A stretch of 64,000 nucleotides of DNA. It comes from Cyclina sinensis. Lineage: Eukaryota > Mollusca > Bivalvia > Venerida > Veneridae. A program made the translations under genes and the position numbers. Under the pieces are notes generated by a model, which was not told the origin of the DNA, searched no databases, and saw only the letters and a program-made list of their open reading frames with translations. The stretch spans positions 26,150,361 through 26,214,360 of the forward strand of contig JAAONU010000003.1 of the NCBI GenBank assembly GCA_012932295.1, read 5' to 3'. Position 1 is the stretch's first letter. The number at the start of each line of letters is the position of its first letter. Below, piece by piece: positions 24,201 to 30,904 of the stretch.

Positions 24201-24278
24201 TGGCATCTTCCCAGCCGTACTGAATCTCGGAAAATAGGTAACAATTTTCGCCAAACACTTCCCAGCCGTCTTCACAAC
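155..24278 (-). CDS. Multi-exon gene: three CTLDs + mucin-like stalk + ZP domain + C-terminal membrane segment (5' exon not found)
   Basis: Twenty exons were placed by hand with AG/GT borders, and every junction keeps phase. Transcript order: CTLD A 24278-24199, 22777-22696, 17516-17300; CTLD B 17018-16939, 15541-15460, 14324-14109; CTLD C 13760-13681, 11839-11758, 11435-11220; stalk 8562-8500, 7905-7783, 7199-7086, 6497-6453; ZP 6031-5868, 5426-5275, 3954-3842, 3593-3503, 2921-2765, 825-693; membrane exon and stop 216-155. The known part codes for about 780 residues. ZP domains polymerise extracellular or membrane proteins; CTLDs bind sugars or proteins. I infer a type I surface protein displaying three lectin-like modules, possibly shed after furin cleavage. 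The signal-peptide exon is missing from my reading, and CTLD A has a frameshift, so the locus may be damaged or may skip that module. Architecture confidence is high; function is inference. Confidence 0.85.
693..825 (-). CDS. ZP exon 6: last cysteine and furin site
   Basis: Phase 0 in, phase 1 out. Begins TTCSRQKRDIRSQ: the final ZP cysteine followed at once by a dibasic RQKR site, the consensus cleavage site that follows most ZP domains and controls their release and assembly. The remainder (HVIDPHSGSPMI) is a spacer before the membrane exon. Confidence 0.85.
1411..2222 (-). mobile_element. Foldback-type element, copy 1
   Basis: Shares both ends with the insert at 19200-20346, in the opposite orientation, while the interiors differ. 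One end (1421-1531) is a long hairpin with arms around TTTGTTTGTTTTGGTGTAAG and a core CACGAGTGGC-gca-GCCACGAGT. The other end (about 2105-2222) holds two more palindromes: CAGTGAAATTATC/GATAATTTCACTG and CACTGTTTGAAACAGTG. No coding capacity is seen. It lies in the last large intron of the CTLD-ZP gene. Confidence 0.6.
2765..2921 (-). CDS. ZP domain exon 5 (ZP-C core)
   Basis: Phase 2 in, phase 0 out. Starts with CNIN after GG. Contains the characteristic AFRFYNDEYVLLVCDVIVC strand and SSTSCD. This FRF...V-x-C-x-V-x-VC motif is the most diagnostic ZP signature in the gene. Confidence 0.9.
3503..3593 (-). CDS. ZP domain exon 4 (ZP-C)
   Basis: Phase 1 in, phase 2 out. Reads EYILEVTKCTAEPGTLSRAD then MRVTLISKG, the strand-Cys-x pattern of ZP-C. 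Acceptor TTTATAG, donor GTAAGT. Confidence 0.85.
3842..3954 (-). CDS. ZP domain exon 3 (ZP-N/ZP-C linker)
   Basis: Phase 2 in, phase 1 out, 113 bp. Found by asking what must join the flanking exons, whose phases do not match directly. It reads ITPSYFVTSYLNTTTSNIGD then AIAWTISFP; the hydrophobic strand and GD turn are where ZP-C normally begins. Acceptor CTACAG, donor GTTTGT. Confidence 0.75.
4040..4410. repeat. Degenerate array of GTGCTAGCAC-like palindromes
   Basis: Seven spaced variants of a GCTAGC-centred palindrome (near 4066, 4160, 4218, 4240, 4284, 4332, 4387), several followed by GACATTC or ACATTC. Spacing is irregular, about 20-95 bp. Lies in the intron between ZP exons 2 and 3. Confidence 0.4.
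5275..5426 (-). CDS. ZP domain exon 2 (ZP-N, cysteine 4)
   Basis: Phase 0 in, phase 2 out. Reads VFTFGSYQGILLKRILGG, then SITCKELPDSGVTLTVNESY. The single cysteine completes the four of ZP-N. Acceptor ATTACAG, donor GTATGT. The other two frames contain stops. Confidence 0.8.
5868..6031 (-). CDS. ZP domain exon 1 (ZP-N, cysteines 1-3)
   Basis: Phase 1 in, phase 0 out. Begins TYKYICNPDNSINVYDLPEN and contains three cysteines (ICNP, TICP, EGCS) at ZP-N-like spacing. Acceptor TTATTTCAG, donor GTTACT. Confidence 0.8.
6453..6497 (-). CDS. Stalk-ZP linker exon 4 (45 bp)
   Basis: Very short phase 1-1 exon reading RPEGSVAKIIQVDS; acceptor ATTCTAG, donor GTAAAT. Supported only by splice signals and by exact phase fit between the stalk exon at 7086 and the ZP exon at 6031. 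Confidence 0.55.
7086..7199 (-). CDS. Stalk exon 3 (114 bp)
   Basis: Phase 1-1 exon with EKPPTVEVLPTISLP and ATQSTTPTGTG. Continues the Thr/Pro-rich stalk. Acceptor TTTCTAG, donor GTAAGT. Confidence 0.7.
7783..7905 (-). CDS. Stalk exon 2 (123 bp)
   Basis: Phase 1-1 exon rich in Thr, Val, Pro and Ser (for example AVSTASTVPGKDGTTRSVTI, then VTPDTDVTPDG). Likely an O-glycosylated extracellular stalk. Acceptor TTTTTAG, donor GTATGT. Confidence 0.7.
8500..8562 (-). CDS. Stalk exon 1 (63 bp)
   Basis: Phase 1-1 exon reading LKALSRQPETIPDVVTTTTK, a Pro/Thr-rich linker leaving the third CTLD. Acceptor TTTTCAG, donor GTAAAG. Low complexity makes homology uninformative; placement rests on splice signals and phase. 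Confidence 0.7.
8691..9023. repeat. Tandem repeat, 3 copies x 111 bp
   Basis: Units start at 8691, 8802 and 8913 with TAAATGAACCTTATTAAAGG. Units 2 and 3 look identical to each other, and unit 1 differs by about one base (AAGAAAG against AAGCAAG). It lies in the intron between stalk exon 1 and CTLD C exon 3, and indicates a recent local duplication. Confidence 0.9.
10085..11132 (+). mobile_element. Tandem-repeat mobile element (CATAATTTG-type units) with CCCTTCGGGG end
   Basis: Holds about four diverged 155-165 bp units (marked by GATAATTTGAAC or CATAATTTG near 10154, 10310, 10484, 10634). After an intermediate part it ends with CAGACGGAAGACGGACAAG, then CTCCCTTCGGGGAGCATAAT. That terminal module is shared with several other elements in the window. 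Units of the same type recur at 50780-51350. No protein coding is seen. Start uncertain by about 100 bp. Confidence 0.55.
11220..11435 (-). CDS. CTLD C, exon 3 (216 bp)
   Basis: Reads YVWIGARYDEFYKEHRWLDG, then GWASGRPGND, GCVDYLRKFDYLWNSHCDC and GPFICQK. Open, phase 1 in and out. As in the other two modules, the canonical EPN/QPD and WND motifs are replaced (RPG, WNS). Donor GTGCAA is unusual but gives the correct phase into the stalk exon at 8562. Confidence 0.87.
11758..11839 (-). CDS. CTLD C, exon 2 (82 bp)
   Basis: Reads SYCETVGASLVKVENEQEHQ then YIRQKIS; phase 0 in, phase 1 out. Acceptor CTTTCAG, donor GTATTT. A 1.3 kb tandem-repeat element sits in the intron just upstream. Confidence 0.87.
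11913..13250 (+). mobile_element. Tandem-repeat mobile element, copy 1 (145-bp units)
   Basis: Begins AAGAAATGTTTGTAAAAC then ATGCCCCCC, and ends with a GACCGACGGACCGACC-rich tract and CTTTGAAGTGGGGGCATAAT. In between are about nine units of 144-146 bp, each with GTTCTCTAGTTATTGATCGG and GACCTTTGACC. An inverted, complete copy lies at 45533-46890 with the same two ends, which fixes the borders. Sits in the CTLD C intron between exons 1 and 2. Non-autonomous; Helentron/HINE-like by structure (inference). Confidence 0.75.
13380..13500. repeat. Imperfect ATC/ATCATC microsatellite
   Basis: Repeated ATCATC-type triplets interrupted by AGC and AAC. Intronic. Confidence 0.6.
13681..13760 (-). CDS. 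CTLD C, exon 1 (80 bp)
   Basis: Reads CDIGWEKFGNKCYLMSRVHR then GWEDAK; phase 1 in, phase 0 out. Acceptor TTTTAG, donor GTATGT. Starts the third, membrane-proximal CTLD. Confidence 0.87.
14109..14324 (-). CDS. CTLD B, exon 3 (216 bp)
   Basis: Reads SAWVGALFDHRAREHRWIDG, then SWGPGQPGD, GCVEY, YLWNSRPDC and YICEK. It is open throughout, phase 1 in and out. The calcium/sugar positions read QPG and WNS, so canonical calcium-dependent mannose or galactose binding (EPN/QPD plus WND) is not predicted from known CTLD chemistry. Confidence 0.87.
15460..15541 (-). CDS. CTLD B, exon 2 (82 bp)
   Basis: Reads QHCESDTGHLVIVDDEEEHE then YIRQKIS; phase 0 in, phase 1 out. Acceptor TATTTAG, donor GTACGT. 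Its upstream intron carries a tRNA-derived SINE and a degraded tandem-repeat element. Confidence 0.85.
15600..15780 (-). mobile_element. tRNA-derived SINE
   Basis: Minus strand from about 15778 has a box A-like TGGTCGAAGGG, an anticodon-like loop CTCCAAA, and a box B GGTTCGATTCC, then a non-tRNA tail. The acceptor and T stems do not pair fully, so this is a SINE head rather than a functional tRNA-Trp gene. Intron of CTLD B. Confidence 0.6.
15791..16270 (+). mobile_element. Degraded, 3'-truncated relative of the element at 23214-23776
   Basis: Starts AACAAGAACTTTCACTG, then ATGTCCCCGAAGTGG, matching the start of 23214-23776, and keeps units with TCATTTAGGG and GTGTGAAGTAAATCC. The terminal hairpin module is absent. 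It abuts the SINE at 15600-15780. Confidence 0.55.
16939..17018 (-). CDS. CTLD B, exon 1 (80 bp)
   Basis: Reads CQDGWNLFNHKCYQFSTTHR then SWVDAE, the start of the second CTLD; phase 1 in, phase 0 out. Joins cleanly to the last codon of CTLD A exon 3 (A plus GT makes Ser). The donor is GTTTGT, weaker than those of its paralogues. Confidence 0.85.
17300..17516 (-). pseudogene. CTLD A, exon 3, with a one-base frameshift
   Basis: C-terminal CTLD exon, alignable with 14109-14324 and 11220-11435, which are both 216 bp. This one is 217 bp. Frame-1 coding reads AWIGARYNPEYGE, then an extra base in an AAA run (plus-strand TTT at about 17460-17462) shifts the frame; the rest (HRWLDGSQMTYDGWAPGRPG, then GCVDYL, WNCHCDC, GPFICEK) is intact in the next frame. 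Splice sites are intact (TTTTTCAG acceptor, GTAAAT donor). Either CTLD A is broken, or this is a homopolymer sequencing or assembly error. The ligand positions read RPG and WNC instead of EPN/QPD and WND. Confidence 0.75.
17521..19242 (+). pseudogene. LINE ORF2, 5' half: APE-type endonuclease and linker
   Basis: Open to 19242. Motifs in order: LLWNVQGINTK (start of APE), ILLFVETW, CVCYLPP, VTGDPNSRTG (normally GDFN-x-R-G, here Pro for Phe), SLVDYIVSG and FSDHCPVIF (catalytic SDH). A Lys-rich linker follows with SPWFDENCKKAK and PRKFWQYVKKFK, then ITVNEIQ before RT. The Met at 17476 lies antisense to the CTLD exon and is not a real start. The last 15 or so residues are read from the inserted foldback element, which creates the stop. 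Confidence 0.85.
19200..20346 (+). mobile_element. Foldback-type element, copy 2, nested in the LINE
   Basis: Splits the LINE between the linker and the first RT strand (FIDAKEFISPF before, FSYIFDNCIYPEAW after). The left end has CCACTGTTTTGAATCAGTG and GGAACTACTTTTCCCC, as in copy 1 inverted. The right end (20195-20325) is a long hairpin with arms GTGGAAGATG/CATCTTCCAC and core ACTCGTGG-ctgc-GCCACTCGT, ending AACAAACAAATATCCTCT. No coding sequence recognised. Exact borders uncertain by about 10 bp. Confidence 0.7.
20345..22143 (+). pseudogene. LINE ORF2, 3' half: reverse transcriptase and C-terminal domain, frameshifted
   Basis: RT motifs in order: GVIVPIYKKGD, NYRGITLVNVIGK, MQYGFRDGPSTADT, FIDYERAFDTV, GLKQGEPLSPLL, LFADDIVMF (catalytic), GLKINVKKTK and FTYLGV. 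Then a long C-terminal domain with RFRLGAHQL and a Cys/His cluster LCKLC...EYHLFMCC. Frameshifts occur at the A7 run near 20430, near 20625-20650, and at the A-run near 21150; the last stretch is open from about 21150 to the stop at 22143. Confidence 0.9.
22696..22777 (-). CDS. CTLD A, exon 2 (82 bp)
   Basis: Middle exon, phase 0 in, phase 1 out. Reads EYCETLGASLVKIEDKNED then FVRQKLS, the C-x3-GASLVKIE strand that follows helix 1 in CTLDs. Identical length to the two paralogous exons. The intron that follows is about 5.2 kb because it contains an antisense LINE. Confidence 0.85.
23214..23776 (+). mobile_element. Short tandem-repeat mobile element with GACGGAC tract and CCCTTCGGGGCATAATAAA end
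   Basis: Complete about 560 bp copy: start AACAAGAACTGTCACTG and ATGCCCCCAAAG. About three units of 100-120 bp follow, with GGTCAAGGTCA, TTGTCCAAAG and TATGAAGTAAATC. The end is CTGACGGACGGACTGACGG then CCCTTCGGGGCATAATAAA. It lies in the CTLD A intron between exons 1 and 2. No coding. Confidence 0.7.
24199..24278 (-). CDS. CTLD A, exon 1 (80 bp)
   Basis: First exon of the most 5' C-type lectin-like domain, phase 1 in and phase 0 out. It reads CEDGWEVFGENCYLFSE followed by YGWEDAK, the N-terminal Cys pair and the W-x-DA helix typical of a CTLD. Same length and phases as the equivalent exons at 16939-17018 and 13681-13760. Acceptor TTTTAG and donor GTATTC. Confidence 0.85.
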
Positions 24279-25938
24279 CTAAAATTATAATAATGTGTAA
24301 TTCTAGCATCCCTAATAAATCGAATAACTGATATGTTTATACATGTCGTTACACCTGACACACACTATTAACAGTTCAAATTTAGTTTAAGCTTTTCGCT
24401 ACAAAATTTCTGAGAATTTAGAATCTTCAATTACTCAGTTTGTACAAATCCTTTCATTGTTTATATTGGGAAATACATACTGCAGACATACTGACATAAA
24501 TGCTAACAGTCAAGATTATGACGTGAAGGCTGATCACTGTCTGTACTGGACGCAAAGGCGGAGAAAACAATAGAGTTGTCGCAAGCAGGATGCAATGGTA
24601 CAGAAGTTTTGTTGATAGCAACTTCGCTTCCAAATAATTGTATTAAGCAAGCAAAACTCGCACCGATGCTATCAACAGTATGCAAACTGCCCTTCTACAC
24701 GATATGTGTCACGCTACTATTGATTCTATATGGAATCAATAATCAGTCTATAAGATTGTAAGGTATTTTTGCTTAGAGAAGAAAAGAAAGGGGCAGTTGT
24801 GAAATGAAATGCATTTGTGAGATAACTCCCATCTATCTAGGCGTGTTCATACCTTCGGTGCTTCTGCAGAAAATAACAACAACTAGAAAGAACTTGAAAT
24901 GCGTCATCGTTATCCCGCCGGGGATGACTGAAATATATAAAAACTTAAAACTGCAGCCCGAATTACAAAATATGATGTATAAAAACAACAGAAGGTCAAT
25001 GCTATTCTTTGAACAAGGTATGTTCACTAATCTTTCACTCGTTGTTGATTTAAACAAAGTCAAACTTATTCATTATTTCTCCTTAGATGGCGTTCAACCA
25101 TCATTTTGAATTGAGAGTTTATTGGCTTATTCTGTCTATATTCCTTTGGCGTATGAATACTTTAATAACAAAGTTCATTACTATTTGCAACTATCAGCTT
25201 ACAGCTACAGATGTCAAGCTGTCAGCCCTTTTAACGGGATTTAAGTTGATATATGTCCATTCCAGTTTCTTAAAATAAAATCAAAGGTTATGACCTTACA
25301 AAAATAGTTTCAAGATGCTCCGGCAAGATTAACTCAGTTTAATTATACACCCCACCTCCAAACAATCGAAGATGATATGGGCTTCAAAAAACACAGCAAC
25401 AGTTGTGTGTACGCAGAATTAAGGGCTTTCTAAAACTCTTGATAAAGGCTTTAAGATAAATGACTTACTTTCATAGGTAGACCCTCGACTCGTACATCCT
25501 ATCTCGGAAATGTTTAACATAATCATATTTACCTACTGTCCTGCCAGCTCTTCTTCACAAAAACCTGGCTAAACAATGCAGTATAAAAAAGGCATAAACG
25601 TAAGCATAAACGTAACAATTTACTTTTCGATTCGAATATTCCGGCGGATACTTAGAAAATAAGCTGTTACGAAATTCACGAAAATTTCGTGAAAACTTCT
25701 ATGTGCAACAAACAAGTTATACCACAGGGACTTGAAATCAAAGCGCGTTTTTCCTAAATCCATATCAAATTACTGTGTGTAAGACAAAAATCAGTTTTGT
25801 AACAAATCAGAATAGTTAGTTCATCAGCCCAAGAATGGATCCATTTTATTTAAAATCTATTTTATATAACTAAAAGATGAAAAAGAAGTAGCCCCCACCC
25901 CTAGTTTCTTGGTTCAATCTTTTCTTCATTCAAGGTGG

Positions 25939-25943
<5 letters not shown>

Positions 25944-25973
<30 letters not shown>
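25944..25973. repeat. (TC)n microsatellite
   Basis: About 15 uninterrupted CT dinucleotides. Confidence 0.95.
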
Positions 25974-25977
<4 letters not shown>

Positions 25978-26552
25978 CTAGTTCTGACTCAGGCTAGAGG
26001 CTTACTGGTTATGTCATTCGGATAGAGAGCAAAAAGCTGAAGGTTCGATCCCCACCAGAGACTTACACTGACGAGGCCGGTATGTGTGCACGATTCATAC
26101 AGGATAAGCAATCGGAGAGGAAATATATTCAATCCTGGGATTCTGACACTTAGGAACAAATGGACACTATATCAAGAATATCACTTGTGGCTTACGTTTT
26201 GCATGTATAACTGTTTATAGTCAATAGAAAATGCTCATAACCCTGTGAGTATAACTGCTTTATTGTACGCCAGATTCTATATAGAGTGTTGTTGATACTA
26301 GTGAAATAAAATGTTGAATGCTACAGTGATACACTCTTCGAAGTATAACACAAGTTTGTATGGAATAATGTTTTAAAAGCTATAAACATACAAACCCCTA
26401 AGTGTCGTTTTATGATCCATTCGTTTACCGTTCATTCCTTCTTCCAGCGACTAAATCCTGCCCATACACAGGTTCAGGATTAGGGTAAGCGAATGTCGAC
26501 ACAACTTTACATTTGCCCGATGACGTTTAAAGCAGATCCAGTTTAAAAGTAT

Positions 26553-26838
26553 TATTGGTTTTATTGGGGTTTAACGCCAGTTTAACAGCTAAAGTCATAT
26601 CCCGGGGGTCGGTCCACCTAACCAGTATTCCTGGGTATCCAACCAGTTTACTAAGACCAGTAAGCCGCAAGTGGCTGACTTCTTCCTCACTTGCTTCAGA
26701 GGTGAGGGATAAACGACCTACAGACGCATTGTCTGAGATTAATTATCACGGAGTAATTTTGCCGGCCCTGATGGGGATTGAACCGGGATTGATTGACAGT
26801 CCGATGCTCTACCGATTGAGCTAGCCGAGCCGACCAAG
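26553..26838 (-). mobile_element. tRNA-derived SINE
   Basis: The minus strand begins with GGCTCGGCTAGCTCAATCGG and TAGAGCATCGGACTGTCAAT (D-arm intact, anticodon arm degenerate), then the box B GGTTCAATCCC. A non-tRNA body follows with GTTTATCCCTCACC and GGGGTTTAACG read in the two orientations. Structure fits a SINE, not a functional tRNA. Confidence 0.6.
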
Positions 26839-29646
26839 TTATAAAGGAAACGTATATAATTCAATACAATTCCTGTCTGTAGTCTCCTTCCCAGGAACCA
26901 TGGTCAGGTAATCGGTCAGCCTGATATGACTTTCACTGTAAGAGGACGTAAAACTCATTTAAACCAATTAAACATTTCTGCAGCCATATCTGTGAAAAGG
27001 GTGAATGGGCTTGAACAAAATACACACACCTCAGAAAAAAATCTCGAAATGTTTGCCAGATTTGAGAAATATGGCTAAATGAATTTCAAATCAACTACAT
27101 TTATATCACCATGGTTACTATTTCTAACTAATATCGCATAATTATGAATAGAAGTTTTGCCCTCTTGAAATAATTTTTGAGTAATGTTTCGTCGTATATG
27201 CTATAACGACACATTTAAACATTGTAGCTAAACATTCTAAATAACCAACAACTTCTATGCAATTAGGCTTTATTAGAAATTCTTTACAGTCAAAAGTTTT
27301 TTTGGTTTTTTTTTGTTTTGTTTTTTTAATTTCGAGGGGAGAGGGGAGGGTGTATGACAAGTATTTTAAATATCTTAGCACAAATAATCACCCTAGAGCC
27401 CAGTGAATTGGAACTAAATAGAATAGTAAGTTTGTTAGTTTTTAACAAAAATCTTTTTCTTGAATGACGTATGGCCTTTTCTTTTTTTTCTCTCTCTCTC
27501 TTTATTTGGTGGGATGGCGGGGAGTGACGTCAGTAAGATCCCCTCATTCCTTGTATACTTAAAGCAAGAGTAAGTGTGGAATTTTTAACTTGTGCTATTT
27601 TCATACCGATTTGTTACAATGTTTCAAAGTTTGAACAGATTTATAAAAAGAAGCGATATACGTATTTAGTATATTTTCGTGACACACTAAAGCTACACAA
27701 AAAGCTGTTAGAGATGTACCGAACGTAAACACAAATACTATAGTATTCCCCGTGGAGTAATATAATATTACGCGACTGCAGAAATGGGGAGAATGAGTGC
27801 ATATATCTAAGTGAAAGGCAAACAGCCTTTTCCTTTAATGCAGTGTGCTTGAAATAAAATGAAGACCGCTTAGAAGACAATAGAGTTAATTTTGATTGCT
27901 TTAGTATTTGATTGACAATAACATATTTCTCCAAATCACAAACTATTATTTTTTATCAAACGTCCATATGAAAGCACGTGAAATTCATGAATTGGAATCA
28001 CGATTAAAGCGTGCTATAGGTGTACACACCGGACACTATATTCGTATCACAACCGACACCTTTCTCTGGATGAAATGAAATAAAAAGAAGAAATGTTTTA
28101 AACGTTTGCAATTCAAGTTAGTACTAACTTTCTGGTATTAAATTCAGACAGAGATAAATTTGTTCCAACATTTTGAACACATGAAAAAACACTAAACTAG
28201 CGTTGCTCATTTCTAGTTAACACAATAATCAAGATTTAGAGAAAAAAACCCAGAAGGATTGGTTTCATTTGTGACATGCTTCAATCTTCGATCATACAGT
28301 GTAAAAGAAAGTGTTTTGCTACGCTGGTTGCTCCCAAATGAAATCCACCATTTGGTTTTAATGTCACTTTTTAGACAGGAAAAATGCATTCTTCAAGTCC
28401 GCAATTCGATTTAACAGGGGTTGGTGCCGAGTATTTCTGTTACAAAATGTCAAGAATTGACAATAAATCTAATGTTTAAACAATAGCAATGACCATATAC
28501 ATTTCCTTTGTTTCTATTGTCGTCATTGAATTGAAACGTTTATCAAGAGTCCAAACATTTTCGTGTTTATAAAAATCCATCTCAACAGAACTCTTCAGTG
28601 ATAATTTAACATGTTCAAATAAATTCGTATTCCAAATATTCGACACCGTCTCCTAGCGTCGTCGAATAAACTATTGCGTGTCCGTTGTCTAGTACAGAAA
28701 TGCATTTTCCCATAGGAAAGGTAGCAATTCTTGAATGTTCGAAAGATTTTCGCCGTAAAACCTAATAACCCGGGAACGACAAAGATCAAAAACGAGATAT
28801 TTGTAGAGAATTCAATGGTTAGACGAGATACAGTGCTGCGTTTGTAGAGAATGCAATGGTCAGTGTTTCGATTGATATGTTTCTGGGATAACATTAATTA
28901 ATCAAAACTAATAATAGATGTACACTGTGTTGAAAAATTACGTGAAGTTCTGAAATTTTCTATGAGTGTACGCATTAAATATGACAGTGAAGAACATTTT
29001 TTTAGTTTTAAAATATTTGAAGAGAAAAAAAATCACTTTGAGGACAGAGAAATTAATAAACTGCAAAGTGAAAAATAGTAAATAGTGTAAGCAATATCTG
29101 GTTTAACTTATTCTTTAAAGCATACTTATTTTTTATAACTGGATTGTTGTGACAAATCTGTTGAAAAATAATGTTATAAATCAAACCGTACTTGAAAATC
29201 CATTTCAAAAATAGTATTTGTGCTGATACATGTATTAGGTAATTTAACATCTTTTTCAGAAAGCACATCCTTAATTCTAAATCTAACCTTCTTGAACAAA
29301 CATCACAAGACTTAGACTAAAATTATTTACGTAAAGACTGTTTTAAATTCACATTAACTATTTTGATTCTTATTTCAATTTCCAAAACTAAATTACATTA
29401 AATAACTGTTGTTTTTTTTCATTTTTGCTAACAATAATATAGAAGCAACTCTGCCTTTATTCTTAACATGCTTTGTCTTGAACTTTTCAAGACTCCGAGA
29501 ACAGTTTGAACAGGTTACAGCATTTGAAGAAAAACAACTGCAAAATATACGCTGATATTTGACACAGTTAAAATGCATACGCCAACAGAAATATACACAA
29601 ATACGTGTAACATCAATTTTGAGTCAAATATTCGATTAAAACAGTG

Positions 29647-29652
29647 TTTATT
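29647..29652 (-). terminator. Polyadenylation signal of FREP1
   Basis: AATAAA on the minus strand about 75 nt after the FREP1 stop codon. Confidence 0.6.
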
Positions 29653-29725
29653 ATTTTCGTTAGTTCGTTAGAAGATTCAGCATTAATTGAAAAGCATGCA
29701 TCTCAGGGTTCCTCAGCGTCGTAAG

Positions 29726-30607
29726 TTACATAATGCGGCGAATTTTCATCTCGGTGATTTTCATCGGAGTGTTAAAGCCTTTCCACGGACTCCAGACAGG
29801 ACCCTTTGCGTACTGCGTATTGCCATAATCACCGTTGAGGTTGGATGTATGGCATAAATCATACCACCAGGCACCATGATACATTACTGCGCAGTGTCCA
29901 CTGTAGACGTCGTTATCTACGTCATATGTCGAAAATTTCATTCCATTCCCTCTTGATGCAAGACTGTCCCCAGCAGTTCCACTGTACCCCTTTACAAACA
30001 GTTTGTAACCAGACTCGGTGTTTCCAATAGCAAATTCACTATACTCGGCATAGGCTGTGTTTCCATCGTTACTTGTAAGGTCCACCCGAAGTGTGTATCT
30101 GCCTTGTCTTGTAAGCATATGGATGTTTGCATTACCTAGCCAGAAGTTCGAACTAAGGTTACCGAATCCAAGTTCATATTTTTGCCAGTTTTTATAAAAA
30201 TCACTATAAGACAGTCTCCTCTGTATGACAATCCATCCGCCAGAAGTTGTGTGCATATCACATCTTACATCGATGCCTGTAATTTTTTGAAACGGGTAAA
30301 TTGTGTATATTCCAGTGGTCAGATTGCCTTGGTTCATAATATCTTCGCAGTCCTTGGGTCGTTGCTTAGTGGTCTTCATGATGACAGAAATATTTTTCCA
30401 TAATTCTTCAATGTTCGCTCTTGGAGCATAACACTTACCGCTTAAATCGCAGGCAGATGTACAATTTCTTTGTTCTACTGCATTTGCTATATTATCGAAC
30501 AATTCGTTTATGTTTTCAATGGTAGCGCAGATACTTCCTCCTGGAATGGTATCAATGGCGGATGTGATGTGAAAAATTACACAAATCAGAAAAACCCTTT
30601 GTTCCAT
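29726..30607 (-). CDS. FREP1: secreted fibrinogen-related protein, single exon, 293 aa
   Basis: A hydrophobic signal peptide (residues 1-17, VFLICVIFHITSA) is followed by a short N-terminal region (18-86) with a C49/C53/C59 cluster (NCTSACDLSGKC). The fibrinogen C-terminal (FBG) domain runs from C87 (DCEDIMNQG) to the end. FBG landmarks: VRCDM (116), GGWIVIQRR (123-131), FWLGN (155-159), the calcium loop DVDND (229-233) with SGHCA, AWWYDLCH (246-253) and SNLNG. Family members act as soluble pattern-recognition lectins in molluscs and other invertebrates; that role is inferred here. No IgSF or collagen part is present, unlike gastropod FREPs or ficolins. It is very similar to FREP2 outside residues 215-259, where it matches FREP3. 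The start is the first Met, placed about 85 bp after a TATA box. Confidence 0.93.
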   Translation of the reverse strand: MEQRVFLICVIFHITSAIDTIPGGSICATIENINELFDNIANAVEQRNCTSACDLSGKCYAPRANIEELWKNISVIMKTTKQRPKDCEDIMNQGNLTTGIYTIYPFQKITGIDVRCDMHTTSGGWIVIQRRLSYSDFYKNWQKYELGFGNLSSNFWLGNANIHMLTRQGRYTLRVDLTSNDGNTAYAEYSEFAIGNTESGYKLFVKGYSGTAGDSLASRGNGMKFSTYDVDNDVYSGHCAVMYHGAWWYDLCHTSNLNGDYGNTQYAKGPVWSPWKGFNTPMKITEMKIRRIM

Positions 30608-30780
30608 TTTTCACTGTAGATTTTACGAATTATCAGGTATTGTTCCTTTTTCTTTTATGCAAACTTGTATTTGACGTTTGCGGTGAACTAACTTATATAA
30701 GCAGAAGGTGGTCCCGTAAGAAGACGAAAACAAATCTGGGATGACCTTTGACGGTTCTTTACATTTGCATTGATCTGAAG
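30608..30780 (-). promoter_or_regulatory. FREP1 proximal promoter, conserved with FREP2
   Basis: About 170 bp upstream of the ATG aligns with 44429-44598 upstream of FREP2, with blocks such as CACCGCAAACGTCAA, ACGGGACC, CCTTCTGC and CCTGATAATTCGTAA. Retention at this level in non-coding DNA points to recent duplication, promoter constraint, or both. Confidence 0.7.
30692..30701 (-). promoter_or_regulatory. TATA box of FREP1
   Basis: CTTATATAAG about 85 bp upstream of the start codon, inside the conserved promoter block; predicts a 5' UTR of roughly 50-60 nt. Confidence 0.65.
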
Positions 30781-30904
30781 TAAAACAAAAAAAGAGTTCC
30801 GATTCTCCCTCTTCTTGGGGGCATATAAATAATTTATCCATGAACTTTCTTTATAACAGAAATCAATATGAGACAAATGCAATTATGACCTTTACACTAA
30901 CATA

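Larger units (their letters stand above)
24300..29640. other. Gene-free stretch upstream of the CTLD-ZP gene
   Basis: No convincing exon was found on either strand. It should contain the missing 5' exon or promoter of the CTLD-ZP gene unless these lie further away. It holds a CT microsatellite, a tRNA-like fragment near 26010-26090, and a SINE at 26553-26838. The remainder (27-29.6 kb) shows only AT-rich sequence with short open frames of no recognisable family. Confidence 0.5.

Noticed and set aside
24804..25109. 101-codon plus-strand open frame
   Set aside because: No recognisable domain, ordinary composition, no splice context or promoter; likely chance.
25465..25530. Possible 5' exon of the CTLD-ZP gene (ATG, phase 1 donor GTAAGT, minus strand)
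   Set aside because: The phase fits, but the encoded MIMLNISEIGCTSRGSTYE is not a signal peptide and there is an in-frame stop just upstream. Too weak to call.
26555..26824. 89-codon plus-strand open frame
   Set aside because: Lies wholly inside a tRNA-derived SINE.
28595..28894. 99-codon minus-strand open frame with a hydrophobic stretch
   Set aside because: No family resemblance, splice context or promoter seen; could not be supported.
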